Below, one piece after another: positions 52,143-64,000 of a stretch of DNA of 64,000 nt. The stretch comes from Jacaranda mimosifolia. Lineage: Eukaryota; Streptophyta; Magnoliopsida; Lamiales; Bignoniaceae. The DNA is taken from NCBI GenBank assembly GCA_018894105.1, contig CM032121.1:7978507-8042506 (forward strand), written 5' to 3'. The translations under genes were made by a program, and so were the position numbers. The notes below the pieces were generated by a model. That model was not told where the DNA came from, made no database searches, and worked only from the letters and a program-made list of their open reading frames with translations. How positions within the stretch are numbered: the stretch's first letter is position 1; each line of letters starts with the position of its first letter.

Positions 52143-54376
52143 ATGGAATTGATCAGCTCAGCCATCTATGGAGCCATTACCTTCTTTCTTCTTTTCTACT
52201 ATTACTTGCTTTGGTCACGTTCTGCTAAGCCAAAAACCAATATATACAAAGCGCCACCTGAAGCTGGCGGCACACGGCCATTTACAGGTCATCTCCACCT
52301 CCTGGGTGGTGGCTCCTCCGCCAAACTTCCACACTTCGACTTAGGAGCCCTGGCGGACAAGTACGGGCCTGTTTTCACCATCCGTGTCGGCGTACGCCGA
52401 GCCGTCGTGGTGAGCAGCGGGGAGTTGGCCAGAGAATTGTTCACCACCTGCGACGTGGCTATTTCATCCCGTCCGAGGTTGAGGGCAGCCAAACACTTGG
52501 GCTACAATTTCGCCATGTTCGGGTTCTCTCCATACGGCCCATACTGGCGTGAGCTGCGCAAGCTGATCTCTGTTGAGCTTCTCTCGAGCCGTAGAGTTGA
52601 GTTGCTGAGCCGCGTACGTGTATCAGAAACTGCGCAGTTCATAAAAGAACTTTATAAGCTCTGGGAGGAGAAAAGGGATTCGTCCGGCCGCGTATTGGTG
52701 GACATGAAGAAATGGTTCTCGAACTTGAATTTGAATGTGATCCTTAGGATGGTGGCCGGAAAGAGATTTTATGGTGATGATTCGGAGGAGACGCGGAGGT
52801 GCCGGGAGGTGATGAGGGATTTCTTCCACTTGGCAGGGATGTTCGTGGCGGCGGACGCTTTGCCTTATCTTGGGTGGCTGGATTTAGGTGGATATGAGAA
52901 GAGAATGAAGGGAACTGCGAAAGAATTGGACAGAATTGTTGGAGGGTGGTTGGCGGAGCATCGGGCAAAGGAATATTCCGGCGAGGATGATAAGCCGCAG
53001 GATTTCATGGATGTGATGCTCCAAGTTGTACGAGGCGCACATTTTCAAGGTCCATACGATGCTGATACCATCATCAAAGCTACGTGTCAGGTATATATAT
53101 ATATATATATATATACAGCAATGCTTTGTGTAGTTAAATTCTCTAGACAAACAATACAGGGAGAGTTGTGTTCGCAACCTAGCCATTATTATTATATATA
53201 TACACTGAGATTAGTTTAGAATATTTTATAAATATTGGATAATTTACATTAATTTTTTTGGTACAACTACTATTGAGATTGTTTGGATCTTCTCTAGCTA
53301 TGTGTGTGTTTTTTGCTATTTATAAGAGGATTTTGAGTAAATTGTTGGTCTAAAATGTCTTTTTCAAAATCCATTATTACTATTATAGCATGTATATATA
53401 TAGCAGCATCTCATCTCATATTGCATAGAATTATTGAATCAATATGTGATCTATATACCTACCTGGTACTCATAGTCTTCTCAATTTTCCAATACATAAA
53501 CAAAAACATAAGTAAAATCAAGGCAGAAGACAAGCAATGAAACTCTCCTCCCAGAAGAGTGTGCACAGTTCATGTAACATATTTTCAAATTTTATTAGTT
53601 TTAATCGTATTAATTATAAAGTTATTGTTGCTTATTTATATATATATATATAAATATATTATCAGTTTCATAATTTTATTTTTTCTAAATATTTTTAAAA
53701 AAATTATATATAAAAAATTCTAACAATAATTTACTTCAATTGGCTTGGATAGAGTTTAATTGCCGGTGGAAGCGATACTACTACAGTCATGTTAGTATGG
53801 TCCCTTTCCCTCTTACTAAACAATCACCGCGTCCTAAAAATGGCTCAAGAAGAATTAGACAAGCACATTGGAAGAGAAAGGCGAGTGAACGAATCAGATT
53901 TGAGCAACCTAGTCTATCTTGACGCCATTATTAAGGAGACTCTGAGATTGTACCCAGCAGGCCCCTTAGCAGGGACACGGGAGTTCACTCAGGACACCAA
54001 CATAAGGGGCTACCATATTCCTAAAGGCACATGGCTAATAATCAACTCGTGGAAGTTGCATAGAGATCCAAACGTGTGGCTGGGTGACCCTTTAGAGTTT
54101 AAGCCGGAGAGGTTTCTTAGTACACACAAAAATATAGATGTTAAGGGCAATGATTTTGAGTTGATCCCATTTGGTGCTGGTCGGAGAATTTGCCCTGGGG
54201 TCAATTTAGGCCTACAGATGTTGCATTTGGTGTTGGCCAATTTGTTGCAGGCTTTTGAGATTTCGACGGTATCTGATGAAATGGTTGATATGACTGAAAG
54301 TGCTGGATTGACAAATATGAAATCCACACCACTTGATGTTCTTGTTGCCCCAAGATTATCTACTGGTTTTTATTAG
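52143..54376 (+). CDS. Cytochrome P450, CYP82 family (copy C)
   Basis: Exons 52143-53090 and 53753-54376, phase 0, across a 662-bp intron (cgtgtcag|gtatat ... ttggatag|agttta), give 523 aa. ATG 52143 matches the start of copy A; an earlier in-frame extension has no ATG. Features: N-terminal anchor, hinge '[18 protein letters not shown]', helix C 'YWRELRKL', I-helix 'AGGSDTTT', 'KETLR', 'KPERF' and a canonical haem loop '[14 protein letters not shown]'. All key residues are present, so this is the copy most likely to be active: an ER-anchored, NADPH-P450-reductase-dependent hydroxylase of plant specialised metabolism. CYP82D-type enzymes hydroxylate flavones and terpenoids, but the substrate here is unknown. 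Its promoter region is largely different from those of A and B, so expression may differ. Confidence 0.95.
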
Positions 54377-57300
54377 GCGAAGAACAATTTGATGGCTTGT
54401 TTAGGAGTTGGGATGTGTATCAATGTTTTCAAAATTTAATTATGTATTTATTTTTGTTTATTGAGCTCAATAAATTATGCATGATTAACTTCATAATTAA
54501 GGAAAAGTACAAATGTTGACACATATTAACACCCAGCAATTAGACAAATATTCAATAGTCTAATCATATAAGATAAGCTTCAAGATCAAATACTATCTGC
54601 GTATATTAATATCGAGTGAGATAAGCATTGAATATTCTAATCACGTAATGTAAACTTCACAAAGGAAAAGGACAAACACTCGTCAAACTTGATTTCTTTC
54701 GGTGGAATTTGTTATCAACCTTTGTGTGGTCATCAATTTTAATTTGGATACTCAAACTGAAGTTTGAATTTTGCTGTCAATTAATTTCTTTTGTTGGTGG
54801 ACAAAAATTGAGAAATTCTTAAAAAATAAAAAATAAAAATTATGAAGCAAAATCCGATTTGATTCTGATCGGCCGGCTAAAATCCGGGCCAAAAATATGA
54901 AGAATATTAAAATTTCAAGTAAATAAGTTCATGAATTATATAGTTCACAGATAACATTAGCCAAATATATTACTACAAGAAGAAATTCAAATTCTACCAA
55001 CAAGCCACAATCATTTGAACATAGCATCCTCAAATTTTAAACTTCACTTTCAATGTTGAAGAATCTGTGAAACAAAAAAAGAAATGAAATTAAGTTGATT
55101 GGAAAAACTAAAAGAATTAATGTATTATAAATAAAATAGGAATGGTATAATTGTTGTATGGGTTCGTGTTGAGGTGAGTTGAATCATGTTAATAGATTAC
55201 ATGATAAAATTATCGAGGTTATCATGTAACTCAAAATCCAACTCAGAATCACTCAAATTTTTTAAACATCTTTTTATCATGTCAACCCAATATCTTATCA
55301 ACAAAAAAAGAAAAAGAAAAGAAAAAATCCAATAACTGAAAAAAACAAAAAGAGTTAGTGGCAAAATATTGAGTAACAATACAAAAATTGTTACTAATTA
55401 TATATATATTAGATAACAAAACATTTTATTTTGTCATGTTAATGATTTTTATAAATTAAATAGTGATAATAATAGTGTTTAAGTTGTCATTATTGACAAT
55501 TAGTGATACCCTTATGGTGACCATTTAGTGACAATGAAAATCTTATCACAAATTACAGTGGCAATTTTTATTGTCACTAAGAGATGCCACTAATTGTTAA
55601 TGGCAACAACAAAAAATATTGGTTTTTGTCACTAATAAGACATAATATAATATAACAAAATAAAAATTATTGTTACCTAAAAAATATCACTAGTACAAAA
55701 TAAAAAGTTATTATCACTTAATACATATCATTATATCATTAGTAATGATATTTACATTGTCACTAATATATATAATATTTATTAAGCAAATATTGGCCCA
55801 ATCCAATAATATTATATTATTTTACATGTATCAATCCGATCCAATAACCACCAACTTGAATCAAATCATACCATGTTGTTCACATGTATCCTTAGGTCTT
55901 GTTTGCTTCAATTGATTATGCTTGATAAATGCATAATCATTTCTAATTTATTGTTTGTTTGTCTTGATATAGGGTCCATGATAAGTCATTGCCTTGTATT
56001 AAGATGTTGGAATATGAATCAAGAGGTGAGATGGGCATATTAACTCCCCTTAAAAGATATAAATGTTGGGGTAATTTTGTCTATGCTCTCCAACCTCTTT
56101 TGCCTTTTCTTTTCTTCTACTCCAATATTTTTCTTCAAGGACATATACTGTTGCTCCACTCCTCTCCTACTTTTTTTCTCATTCCCTCTCCAATTCTTTT
56201 AGCCAAATATTCGAACTCCAAACAAATATGTTGTAATAATAGAAAAAATACCATTTTTTAAAAAATTAAAATTTTCATTATATGTTAAATATATACACAT
56301 ATATATATACATTAAAATAGTAAAAATTTAAACGCACATCGAGTATACTATCACCCTAAGATTTATATAAGGAGAGTTAGATTATATAATATTCTCATGT
56401 AGTGTATGATAAAATGACATTATATAATTTTATCAAATCCAAAATATGTCACCCATGACAATTTTGTAATTAAGAATTTTGAACTTAATATTTATTATTC
56501 AATATGTTGAGAATATATATTATATTGTTGAAAATTCAAAATTGCATGTTATTTTGTCTCAAACTACAATTTCGTGGCCTAATTTTCGCCCCTTTTTGAA
56601 TGTAACAGTAATACTTAGTATGATTTCATATATAGAAAAATAAAAACTATCAAAAACAATATATATTAATATTGAATGCATAATTAAAGATATCTATAAT
56701 TGCATGACAATATCAGATATGGTTTTACCTCCAAAATGTCTTTGAATTGCTCAAATTCTAAGTATTAGCAATTTAGCATAATGTGTTATAATCCTTTGCG
56801 ACACGCAATAACGACAAGTTCTTAATTTCTATTTTAAAGAGCTTTAATTTGTACCACTTTCTTAGTAAGTAATAGAAAAACTTTAATCCATTTGGTTAAA
56901 TAAAAACTTACAAAAACATGAAAGCGATGCCAATATGGAGATGGATTTCATTTATCTTTATTTATTTATCTCTAGATTTACATCATGTTGTAATCAAATC
57001 TATTTTTGGTATTTGATGAATTAAAAAAATAAATTTTTTCGCATTCAATATAACGATTGAATATATGTCAAAAATGAAATTTTATTGAGCCAATTAAGTT
57101 TTATTCATGCGGACAATGTTGAGGTCCTAAAAATTTACAAAAAACGAGATCTTAAATTCAAGAACCACTAATGTATACTTTTGTTGATTGTCTCATTTCA
57201 TTTGATGCCGAAATAATTGTTTCATTACTTGTACATAATAATTAAATATTTTATTAATATTTATATCAAATTAATTGTTGATATCTTTAATAAAATAATA

Positions 57301-57651
57301 AAATCACAATAATATTGTCCTAAAAGAAAAACAAAAACAAGATGCTGGCAAATCCATTTTTGGTTAGGCGCCACTCTCACCAGCACAAAATTGGTGGAAG
57401 CTGACAGCATTAATTGCTGGTGTAAGTCTGTCTTAACAAAATTTATTTTTATTCTGAAAATCATTGTCCATTCAGAAAATTCAACTTGAGAAAACTGGAA
57501 AGACCAAACCACTTGACTTGTAGTCATGAGTTAGTCCAATATCACACTGCCAACAAGAGAATTCCAAATCAAAATTGGCAGCTCTCTGTGGGGGAATTCA
57601 AAAGCAAACTTTCTTCTTATTTATTGTAAAATCTATTACTAGAAAAAAAGA
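54377..57651. other. Intergenic, right of the array
   Basis: The unit C remnant ends near 54640. No supported gene. The stretch 55375-55790 is rich in 'gtcacta/tagtgac' motifs and resembles the CACTA-like remnants of the units. 'tactacaagaagaaa' at about 54968 is one or two bases off a CACTA terminus. A small minus-strand open frame at 57261-57527 has no recognisable domain. Confidence 0.5.
55375..55790. repeat. CACTA-like / MITE-like repeat-rich stretch
   Basis: Multiple 'ttagtgac', 'gtcactaa' and 'aaattgttactaat' motifs in both orientations, similar in texture and partly in sequence to 4340-4960. Ends not defined. Confidence 0.4.
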
Positions 57652-57882
57652 CATGGTAGGATGATAATTGTAGCCCAATGAAATCAGTTCCCTTTATCAT
57701 GTAAGAGGTCTTGTGTTCGATCCGAAATGGGCGCATTGTGCACCTTATGTGCACTGTATGTAGTTTATACTTCTATTTATTTGATTTAAAAATAGAAAAA
57801 TATTAATTTGTTGAAAGGATAAAAAATTCATCATTTGTAATACTCTTTCTCAAAAAAAAATAAAAATAAATAAATATATAAC
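57652..57882 (+). mobile_element. SINE, second copy
   Basis: Same family as 4677-4879, here in + orientation. It has the tRNA-like head ('gtcttgtgttcgatcc' at about 57709-57724 holds a good B box), the shared body 'aaatgggcgcattgtgcacc' and the 'tttgatttaaaaatagaaa' stretch, and ends in an A-rich tail from about 57851. The target duplication is unclear. Confidence 0.78.
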
Positions 57883-60140
57883 TAATTAGTAGTTATTTTT
57901 TGTTATTTATGAGTAAATCATCAATTATATTATCATTATGTCAGAAACTATAACTATTATTAGTAAACAAACAATTACTGAGAAAATGAATGGAAATTTA
58001 AACTTAAGTGAAATTCATATTCAAATTCAAACTTAATTGATAAATGCTAAAGGCTGATGGATTAATTTGATTGATAATTTTCTTGATTTTCGTCATTTTA
58101 GAGTTAATTGATATTTTTATAATAAATTCAATCATAAAACCAAAAGGAGGAAAAAAAAAAAAAAAAAAGAAAAAGAAAAAGAAGAAGTGAAAGTCGCATC
58201 AATCATGATGTACCCTACGGTAACTTTGTTTATGTGAATTATTTTCAGTAGATTCTTCAATACTTTTATTCTCCTGTTTTTAAGCATCCCAATATATAAT
58301 CTTTAATAACATATTCACCATAAATAAATCCTTTAATGGAAAAATAGAAATAATTTGGTGATAGTACTAATACTATGTTTGGAACATGAACTTTATAAAG
58401 AAAATGTTAAGAAAAATTCTTTGCATAATGTAAGTAATGTAACTTTATGCTTTAGTTTTTACATATTTATGTTTTGCTTTTCTTTTTTCTTATTTATTTT
58501 TTTTAATCCAAACATAGCAGTTAGTGAAGTTTAAGAATAATAGCACCGTATCGTTACATGGTAATATTTAGAGAGTATTTGGGTGAAATATTTTATAATA
58601 TGTTTAAGAGCATATAAGATATTAAAAAGTGTTTTGTAAATTTTTTAAAAATGAACTTATAAGATTCTAAAATAAGATGTGAGGATTTTATAAGTTCTTT
58701 TGAAAAAAAGTAAGGAAATCTTGGCTTATTTTTAAAATATTAACAAACTCTTTTAATTTTAACTATTTTAATTATAGAATTGTCCTTACTAACATATAAG
58801 TTCCAAAATTTTACTTTATCCAAACACTTTAACAACTTATTTTAAAAATATAATCTAATATTTTATAGACTTCAAAATTATTTTATCATGTATAGAAATT
58901 TATAAGATCTTTTAAATAAACTTAACCTCATACTTAGTCCATAATTTCAATTATTACCTAACGAACATCAAATTCCTTGCAAAAAGACAAAGTTCAACAA
59001 TTTGTTGATAGTATCCGACAACAAGACAAAGGAAGCAAACATTGAATCCTTCTTATCCATTCTGATTACTATACCCCACGAGATTTGAAATCCCAATTTA
59101 TATGTCATATATAGTATGGAAACATTATCTAATCATAGTAACTTTTTTAGTCATTACGTATTACAATATTAATTAATAATTTAAAACAATAACTATCCCA
59201 AAACAAGCTTTAATAAAAAGTGGACAAACAACTTGGAAAATTCGAATCCATAACCTAACCCGTTTGGTTTCATTTACATACTTCATTTTCACATATTCTA
59301 CTATGTGAAGATAAAAATACATTACTTTTTACACATTTTTACCTAACATTATTTACATTTTTATTTTCAAAATATATTCTGTAATAACTTATATATCTTA
59401 TCTCAATAATCTATATATCTTCTATCTCTATTTTATTATCACTATCTCTCTCTACCTATAACTTACTAAACCCAACATAATCATTCTTTTTTTAATAACC
59501 TATCCAAATAAAAACTCATTTTTAACTTATTTTCACTAATTACTTTTTCAAATTTTAAAAATGATAGAAATGAAAAATGAAAATAAAAATAAAATCAAAC
59601 GGGACCTAAAATTCTTAATTGAACTATTTTAGTTTTATTATGTGTTTAGGAAGAGGACAAAACTTTGCCCTAGTGTGTGCATATATAACCTATATATATA
59701 TATATACCTACAGCAATCTTTTGTCACGAAGCTAGAATCATAGCACTCAAGTCCCAATCATCCATATTTTTGGTTGCCACTGAATTTCCAAAGTTTTATG
59801 GCCCCCAAACATTTAATATATAAAAATCATTATCAAGGATCAAATCTAGATTTTTGGGTTTCGACTTTTAAGACTTAAAAGTCATGAAAGTTATCGTCAA
59901 GGATCTAATCTAGATTCTTTGTTTTTTAGTTTATGGAAAAAAAAAACATATAAAGGAGGCATTTCACCAAAACTCATTTTAACTTTTGAATTTTAATTAT
60001 ATTGAAATTTTATTGGTGTTTGGTTGTTAAATCTCATAAATTTCGAAAACTTTAAAAATAATTTTTTTTGATTGAAGAAAATTAATTATCAGTAATTTCA
60101 AGAAACAAAAGAAAAGTTGCTTGCCCCGTGTTCTAACAAA
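57883..60140. other. Intergenic, nothing recognised
   Basis: AT-rich, with a purine-only run at about 58147-58190 and an (AT)n run near 59693. A short phrase ('atcaaggatcaaatctagat') at about 59833 recurs at about 59897. No supported gene. Confidence 0.5.
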
Positions 60141-60479
60141 AATTCATCGAAAAATAGGGTTTGCAATGTCCAAACTCTGTACTTAACACCCTAGTTACAA
60201 AATTTTGCGATGGAATTCGTGGCATCTGACATTTGTGAGATTTTGCAATGAGATTGAATTCATCGAAAAATGGGGTTTGCAACGGCCAAACTCTATACTT
60301 AACACCCTAGTTACAAAATTTTGCGATGGAATTCATGACATCTGACATTTGTGAGATTTTGCAATGAGATTGAATTCATCGAAAAATGGCGTTTGCAACG
60401 CCCAAACTCTATACTTAACACCCTAGTTACAAACTTTTGTGATGAAATTCGTGGCATCTGACATTTGTGAGATTTTGCA
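60141..60479. repeat. 116-bp tandem repeat, about three copies
   Basis: 'aattcatcga' starts copies at 60141, 60257 and 60373, an exact 116-bp period. The copies differ by a few substitutions, and the last stops before completing the unit. Each contains 'ttttgcgatggaattcgtgg'-type and 'gacatttgtgagattttgca'-type blocks. Confidence 0.92.
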
Positions 60480-61620
60480 GAGATTGTGATGGTTGTTATT
60501 ATCAATAATATTTGTGATGGCTCTGCCAAAATTCCGACATTATTTTGTAGGTAATTTCATTGTTAATATGACATGTGGCTGATAGAATTTCCTTAGTTTG
60601 CAACAGATTTTACAACAACTACTATTTTGCAATGAAATATTTCTGTTGCCTTTAGTGCCCCTCCAATACTGAGGTTTGCAATGGCCGCAAGTTGCGGGCC
60701 TGGTAAGTAGGCCAGATTTGGCCTCCTAGGCCTCTGCCTCGAGGCCAGCAAATTGTTGGCTCTCCTTTCTTGCTGCTGGCAGCTTCGCCCGTTGCCTGCG
60801 GCTATTTTTCTTTTTATAATTAAAAGAGATTTCATTAAAAGAACTCCAAATGAGTACAAACAAAGGAGGGGGGGACCCCTGATCACAAAACAAAATGCCT
60901 CAACAAGAAAATCATGAAAAGCAACAGGACCATTCCAACAAGACTCACGAGCCCATTTGGCTATTGCACTGGCTCAGCCTAATTAGCAACTTTAGGAATC
61001 TTCATCAATCTTCACCTTGGCCGGCGGCTTTGAACTTTAAAGAAAAAGTTAAAAATGAAAAGGCTAGCAATGGCAAAAATGGACGTGGCTGATGCAAAAA
61101 CAGGACTATTAGGGCTCATTTTTTCAATTATTTTTTATGATTTACAATGGAGAATTCCGTTGCAAATCTGTTTTATTTTATTTTTTAATTTTTTGTGGCA
61201 TTTGATGAAAAAAATTTATTGTAAACTTTTCTATATAAGTTTTTGATGGCTTTCTACATAGCAAAGGTTTTTAAATTATTTATTTATTTATTTATTTTGT
61301 TTGCAACAGAAGGATTTCGTTGCAAATGTTTTGCATATAATATTTTTTTTAAAAGGACATATTTGCAAAGGAAGAATTCCATCGCAAATACTATACGTCT
61401 TTCATTTATTTTTCAATTTTGCATGCAATAAATTATTTAACATAATGTATTTTAATTTTCATTTTTTGTGCTGTCGTAGATGCTGCTAACTGTGTTTGAC
61501 TCTTTCACTTTGCGATTGAAACTCCATTCCAAATTCCATCCAATATGCAACGGATAGCTATATATAATTTTTATTTCAAGTTTAAAATTTCTTTGCAACA
61601 TTTTGTGATATCTGTAATTT
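60480..61620. repeat. Region of dispersed EcoRI-centred palindromic motifs
   Basis: Variants of 'tttgcgatggaattccatcg' recur in both orientations at about 60627, 61146, 61301, 61361 and 61516, continuing from the tandem repeats to the left. A GC-rich patch lies at 60670-60800. This resembles the subterminal repeats of a DNA transposon, but no termini were found. Confidence 0.5.
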
Positions 61621-62357
61621 AAATAATATTAATTAGAAATGTAAATAATCATTGTCAAAAATGAATATAGAAATTATGTATCTGATACGTTTATCCAATC
61701 AAGACTTCTATTAATGCTGTTTAAATCCCATTAGCCATATAATAGCCATTTCCAACTAGATTAGGTTTGAACTAATAAAATTAAAAAAGGTTAATTGTGA
61801 GCCAGATGCGTCAAATTGCGAAAGTTGTCTACCAAGTACAATTTAGCATAAAATAAGCTTCCCAAGCATTTATTGCTCCTGTTCCAACATTTATGCATAA
61901 TATTTAAAGCAAAAATAAAATAAAATAAACCAAAAAATAGTTGTCTTACCCAGGCAAAAATTAGGTAGCAACATTTGGACTCTTTCTGCAAAGATGAAAA
62001 CAACTGTGTTCTTCACGGGTTTGCTACCCCCTCTCAAAACCAGAACTGGTTCTTGATCAAATCATGGTAACTAGCAAGGGAGAATCTACATACATTCACG
62101 CCAGTCCTTTTTCAAGAACAGATTCCTTATATCAATAGTTTGTGTTGGACATCTTCTCCATCATTTTAGCATATCAACATGTAAGTTATGGAATACGTAA
62201 ATGCTCTTAACACTCCCAACAAGTGGGGTCTCCAAATGAAGGAAAAACATCCTAATGTTTCAACTACATTTTGAAAATATTTCTACACTACTGTGTGCAA
62301 TAAAGTCTTTCTTTGGTAATTTATTGTGGCTATTGTGGCTAGATGATATTTAATGTA
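61621..62357. other. Intergenic, nothing recognised
   Basis: AT-rich stretch between the palindrome region and the exons at 62358. No supported feature. Confidence 0.5.
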
Positions 62358-62752
62358 GGTCAATCACACCAAATGGAGGGCTTTCGGATGGAAGTCAGTT
62401 GGGTACTAGCATTAAAAGCAAAAATCCTGCATTGACACCAGCATCAAATATCCCAACAAAGGTTAGAAGTGCATCTAATAACAGGCCCCCTAAATCATGC
62501 ATGAAGATAGGGAAGCTGTCACAAGTTCAACAAGGTGTTCCACCGAACCAAGGTATTAAGTTCCATGACACTGAAAAATCCACATACATTAGAGGCGATA
62601 AAGGTAGTCTTTACGTATTAACCGTTCCATAATTTTTTGGTTACATATTAGTTCTACATTTATATATATATATATATATTTTTTTTCACACAACTTAGAA
62701 GCGTGCACGAGCCAATTATAACTCCCTTGACGGCGTGCTTGGTTTTGAAGAG
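62358..62752 (+). CDS. Candidate exons of an unrecognised gene (partial)
   Basis: An open stretch from an acceptor-like 'ttaatgtag' (ends about 62358) encodes a Ser/Pro/Lys-rich, probably disordered segment ('KVRSASNNRPPKSC', 'VQQGVPPNQGIKFHD') to about 62612. A second short stretch, 62699-62752, is framed by 'acttag' and 'gaagag|gtatca' and encodes 'YNSLDGVLGFEE'. A phase-0 join is possible using a donor at about 62613 (gtatta). I do not recognise the protein. The open frame starting at the internal ATG 62399 is not a convincing start. Confidence 0.35.
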
Positions 62753-63249
62753 GTATCAATGCTACATATGGACTCCTTGCTCTCTAAATTTCTGTATTAT
62801 GCTGCTCTAGAAACCCTTGCCAAAAAACCCAATATAAAGAGGTTTCTAAAATAAAGAATCATCGAGCGGCTCATACAAATTTGAGATAGGGCACAAAATG
62901 TTATGTCCAATTACTAAAATCCTACAAGGTGATGCAGTGGAGCTCAAAAAACCATGAGCTGGAGCTCAAAACACTATGTCCCAAAAACTTTTAAGCAACA
63001 AATACGACACTATTTTGTAATAATATTTTAGTCTTTACCATGAATAGATGCTTTCTGTTTTATGTGGTTAAGGGTTTAAATCTTTAACATGTATTACATC
63101 TTTTTATAATATTCTAATCAATCTACACTTCTATTTAATTGCATTAGTAAAGTTGTTATTAGTGCTATAGATTTACCTCTAACTATTGAAGTTAATCATA
63201 TACCGTATAGTTTATTCTATTTGCGGGTTACCTCACTGTGAAAAAACAA

Positions 63250-63990
63250 CTTTTAGGTTAGGAAGTTAGATCACCGCACTTCCTTACATAAACTTTGTGA
63301 TGTCAATATCTCACTAAGTGAGCCACAAAGGCAAGCGATTGAGGATATTGGTTTTGGGGCCATGACTAATATGCCTTTTGATAGTCTTGAAAAGACACTC
63401 CTGAAGTGGATCATTGAAAGATATGATCCAAATATTAGTGTCTTAAACATCTATGGGACTTTTCTAAAAATTGATGTTGATGATCTCAACCACTGCCTTG
63501 GCATTCCCAAATCATGTCTCACAGTACACTTGGACACAACAAGCAACATTGGAACGGAATATTTTGGGCATCTATTTAAAATTGTTGAAGGGAGGATCGA
63601 CATCAGATCATTAGCATATAAGCTAAAAATTTGTGATGATTGCAGTGATGAGTTTAAAGCCATGTATATGGCATTGTTGTTTTGGGATAGTGCTATTTCC
63701 TCATACTCATCAAATGTACCAACATGCTTTTTAAACACGATTGTCAATTTAATGCAGTAATCTAATCTGAATTGACTTATTTTGTCCGTCAAAATATTGA
63801 TAATGGAGTTAGGCAATGGAAAAAATTCTTTTAAACATATGTTGGCAGTTGTGTCCTCTTCTTCCAAGTAATGCATATCAAAATATACCACATATTATTT
63901 ACATGTTTTTGGATCATCTAAGTTTAATTCCAAATGCATCTGTAGGTATTTTTCTATGCTCAAGTTCGGCCAAAGGGGTCGACACACTTC
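63250..63990 (+). pseudogene. Plant-mobile-domain-like coding block, partial
   Basis: From about 63253 the frame reads 'LSEPQRQAIEDIGFGAMTN' (around 63308-63370), then 'LLKWIIERYDP' and 'LNHCLGIP', to a stop TAA at 63758-63760. This is the texture of the N-terminal domain seen in plant-mobile-domain and Ulp1-associated transposon proteins ('...IGFGGLL...LP..L..WL...F'). After the stop, another frame shows 'NIDNGVRQWKK' and 'YVGSCVLFFQ', similar to the next block of that family, with a TAA between. It is therefore either an intron-containing gene or, more likely, a decaying one, cut by the window edge. It might be linked to the exons at 62358. Confidence 0.5.
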
Positions 63991-64000
63991 ATCAAGACTG

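Larger units (their letters stand above)
37066..54640 (+). repeat. Segmental duplication, unit C (truncated)
   Basis: The third copy. The left part (37066-38643) matches A and B, is interrupted by a 12.2-kb nested insertion, and resumes at 50808. Relative to B it lacks about 1.85 kb and about 2.2 kb of the CYP82 upstream region. It also lacks about 2 kb of 3' flank: at about 54470 it jumps to sequence equivalent to about 35205 of B. Similarity fades near 54640. Confidence 0.8.

Noticed and set aside
57261..57527. Minus-strand open frame of 88 codons
   Set aside because: No recognisable domain, start context or neighbouring exon; chance length in AT-rich DNA is plausible.
57709..57724. tRNA gene suggested by a B-box match
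   Set aside because: No cloverleaf or anticodon arm could be drawn; the match is part of the SINE head.

Overview
The window reads as nuclear DNA of a dicot plant, probably an asterid. It is very AT-rich, gene-poor and dense in transposons. Genes have introns, microsatellites are common, and the only recognisable enzyme genes are plant cytochrome P450s of the CYP82 type. The species cannot be fixed from the sequence; a Lamiales relative is a guess from the CYP82D-like look of the P450s.

The backbone is an array of three direct segmental copies: unit A about 4155-24175, unit B about 24176-37065, and unit C about 37066-54640 (truncated). Each unit carries one two-exon CYP82 gene on the + strand. 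CYP82-A (10873-13088) is open, encodes 521 aa and has several non-consensus residues. CYP82-B (30830-33043) is dead: start codon lost, two frameshifts, a nonsense codon and loss of the haem-binding cysteine. CYP82-C (52143-54376) is open, encodes 523 aa and is the most canonical.

Each unit then took its own insertions, and sister units preserve the empty sites. Unit A has a SINE (4677-4879), a decayed Ty1/copia element (13856-18681) and a 2.7-kb solo LTR of Tekay/Del type (20751-23426). Unit B has a MITE with a 9-bp duplication (34087-34681). Unit C has a Mutator-like element with about 147-bp terminal inverted repeats (38644-50807), which was itself invaded by a 10.6-kb Ty3/gypsy element of the Tat type (39395-50007, minus strand). 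The gypsy element carries a spliced antisense gene with its own TATA box (40344-43012).

Left of the array is a decayed FAR1/FRS-like gene on the minus strand (588-3790). Right of it are AT-rich intergenic DNA, a second SINE (about 57652-57882), a block of 116-bp tandem repeats followed by EcoRI-centred palindromic motifs (60141-61620), and exons of an unrecognised + strand gene plus a plant-mobile-domain-like coding block that runs to the right edge (62358-63990).

The only genes likely to make working enzymes are CYP82-A and CYP82-C. They would act as ER-anchored monooxygenases fed by a P450 reductase. Everything else is mobile-element biology or decay. I saw no rRNA, tRNA or CRISPR features.
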